Positions 6,215 through 6,297 of a stretch of 6,297 nt of DNA are shown in pieces (position 1 is the first letter of the stretch; the number at the start of each line of letters is the position of its first letter). The translations under genes and the position numbers were made by a program. The notes beneath the pieces were generated by a model. The model saw only the letters and a list, made by a program, of their open reading frames with translations. It did no database searches and was not told where the DNA came from. The stretch is from M3007 sp037130425 (GTDB taxonomy: Bacteria > Bacteroidota > Bacteroidia > Chitinophagales > Saprospiraceae). Location: NCBI GenBank assembly GCA_037130425.1, contig JBAXTB010000339.1, positions 1 through 6,297 of the forward strand. The letters are read 5' to 3'.

Positions 6215-6297
6215 TCAAAGATGTAATTCGGGTTCACTAATCTTTGGCAATGCTCCAAATTTCCCTGCCATATACCATTTATCAAAAGGAATATCCT
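6215..6297 (-). CDS. C-terminal end of a probable AAA15/RloA (AbiLi-like) ATPase, truncated by the right edge
   Basis: Only the last 26 codons and the TGA stop (6215-6217) are in the window. The visible tail, starting DIPFDKWYMAGKFGALPKI, matches in form the usual ending of RloA/AAA15-type ATPases, where a Y-x-x-G-[RK]-[FY]-G-A-[IL]-P motif sits near the C-terminus. The stop lies 2 bases before the ATG of the RloB-like gene, or overlaps its TTG alternative start, which indicates translational coupling. The known pairing of RloA-type ATPases with RloB supports the call. The Walker motifs are outside the window, so the family is inferred from a short tail plus context. Confidence 0.62.
   Translation of the reverse strand, partial: DIPFDKWYMAGKFGALPKISEPELHL

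Noticed and set aside
6216..6218. TTG as the start of the RloB-like gene
   Set aside because: It overlaps the upstream TGA stop and adds only two residues. The ATG at 6210-6212, 2 bases after that stop, is the simpler start.

Overview
The window looks like a chromosomal stretch from a member of the Bacteroidota, probably a Saprospiraceae- or Chitinophagaceae-like lineage. The evidence is a TonB-dependent receptor paired with a DUF4249 lipoprotein, a secreted SBBP-like repeat protein of the kind usually exported by the type IX system, TAnnTTTG-type -7 boxes, and no Shine-Dalgarno sequences before the starts. The lineage within the phylum is inference.

Layout. Bases 1-406 (minus) hold the N-terminal part of a secreted repeat protein that runs off the left edge. 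Bases 407-649 are a divergent promoter region. Bases 650-3325 and 3348-4145 (plus) form a two-gene operon: an 891-residue TonB-dependent outer-membrane receptor, then a DUF4249 lipoprotein 22 bases downstream. The lipoprotein gene meets the next gene tail to tail with no bases between the stop codons. Bases 4146-5129 (minus) encode an adenosine deaminase-family enzyme. Bases 5154-6212 (minus) encode an RloB/AbiLii-like TOPRIM protein. Bases 6215-6297 (minus) are the last 26 codons of a gene whose tail fits an RloA/AbiLi-type AAA ATPase. There is no stretch over 300 bases without a gene, and I see no tRNA, rRNA, CRISPR array or insertion sequence.

How the parts work together. The receptor and lipoprotein probably form an outer-membrane import complex for an unknown ligand. 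The right-hand pair looks like a two-gene abortive-infection (AbiL/RloAB-type) anti-phage system. Its TOPRIM partner is unusual: it is much longer than the family core, carries a Cys4His cluster after the 'LLHF' motif, and has an extra C-terminal domain predicted to be a beta-sandwich. The deaminase follows this pair on the same strand after only 24 bases. That raises a speculative link to nucleotide-modifying defence (an ATPase plus a deaminase, as in RADAR), but the deaminase has the length and motifs of a stand-alone metabolic enzyme and a visibly different base composition, so chance adjacency is the default reading.
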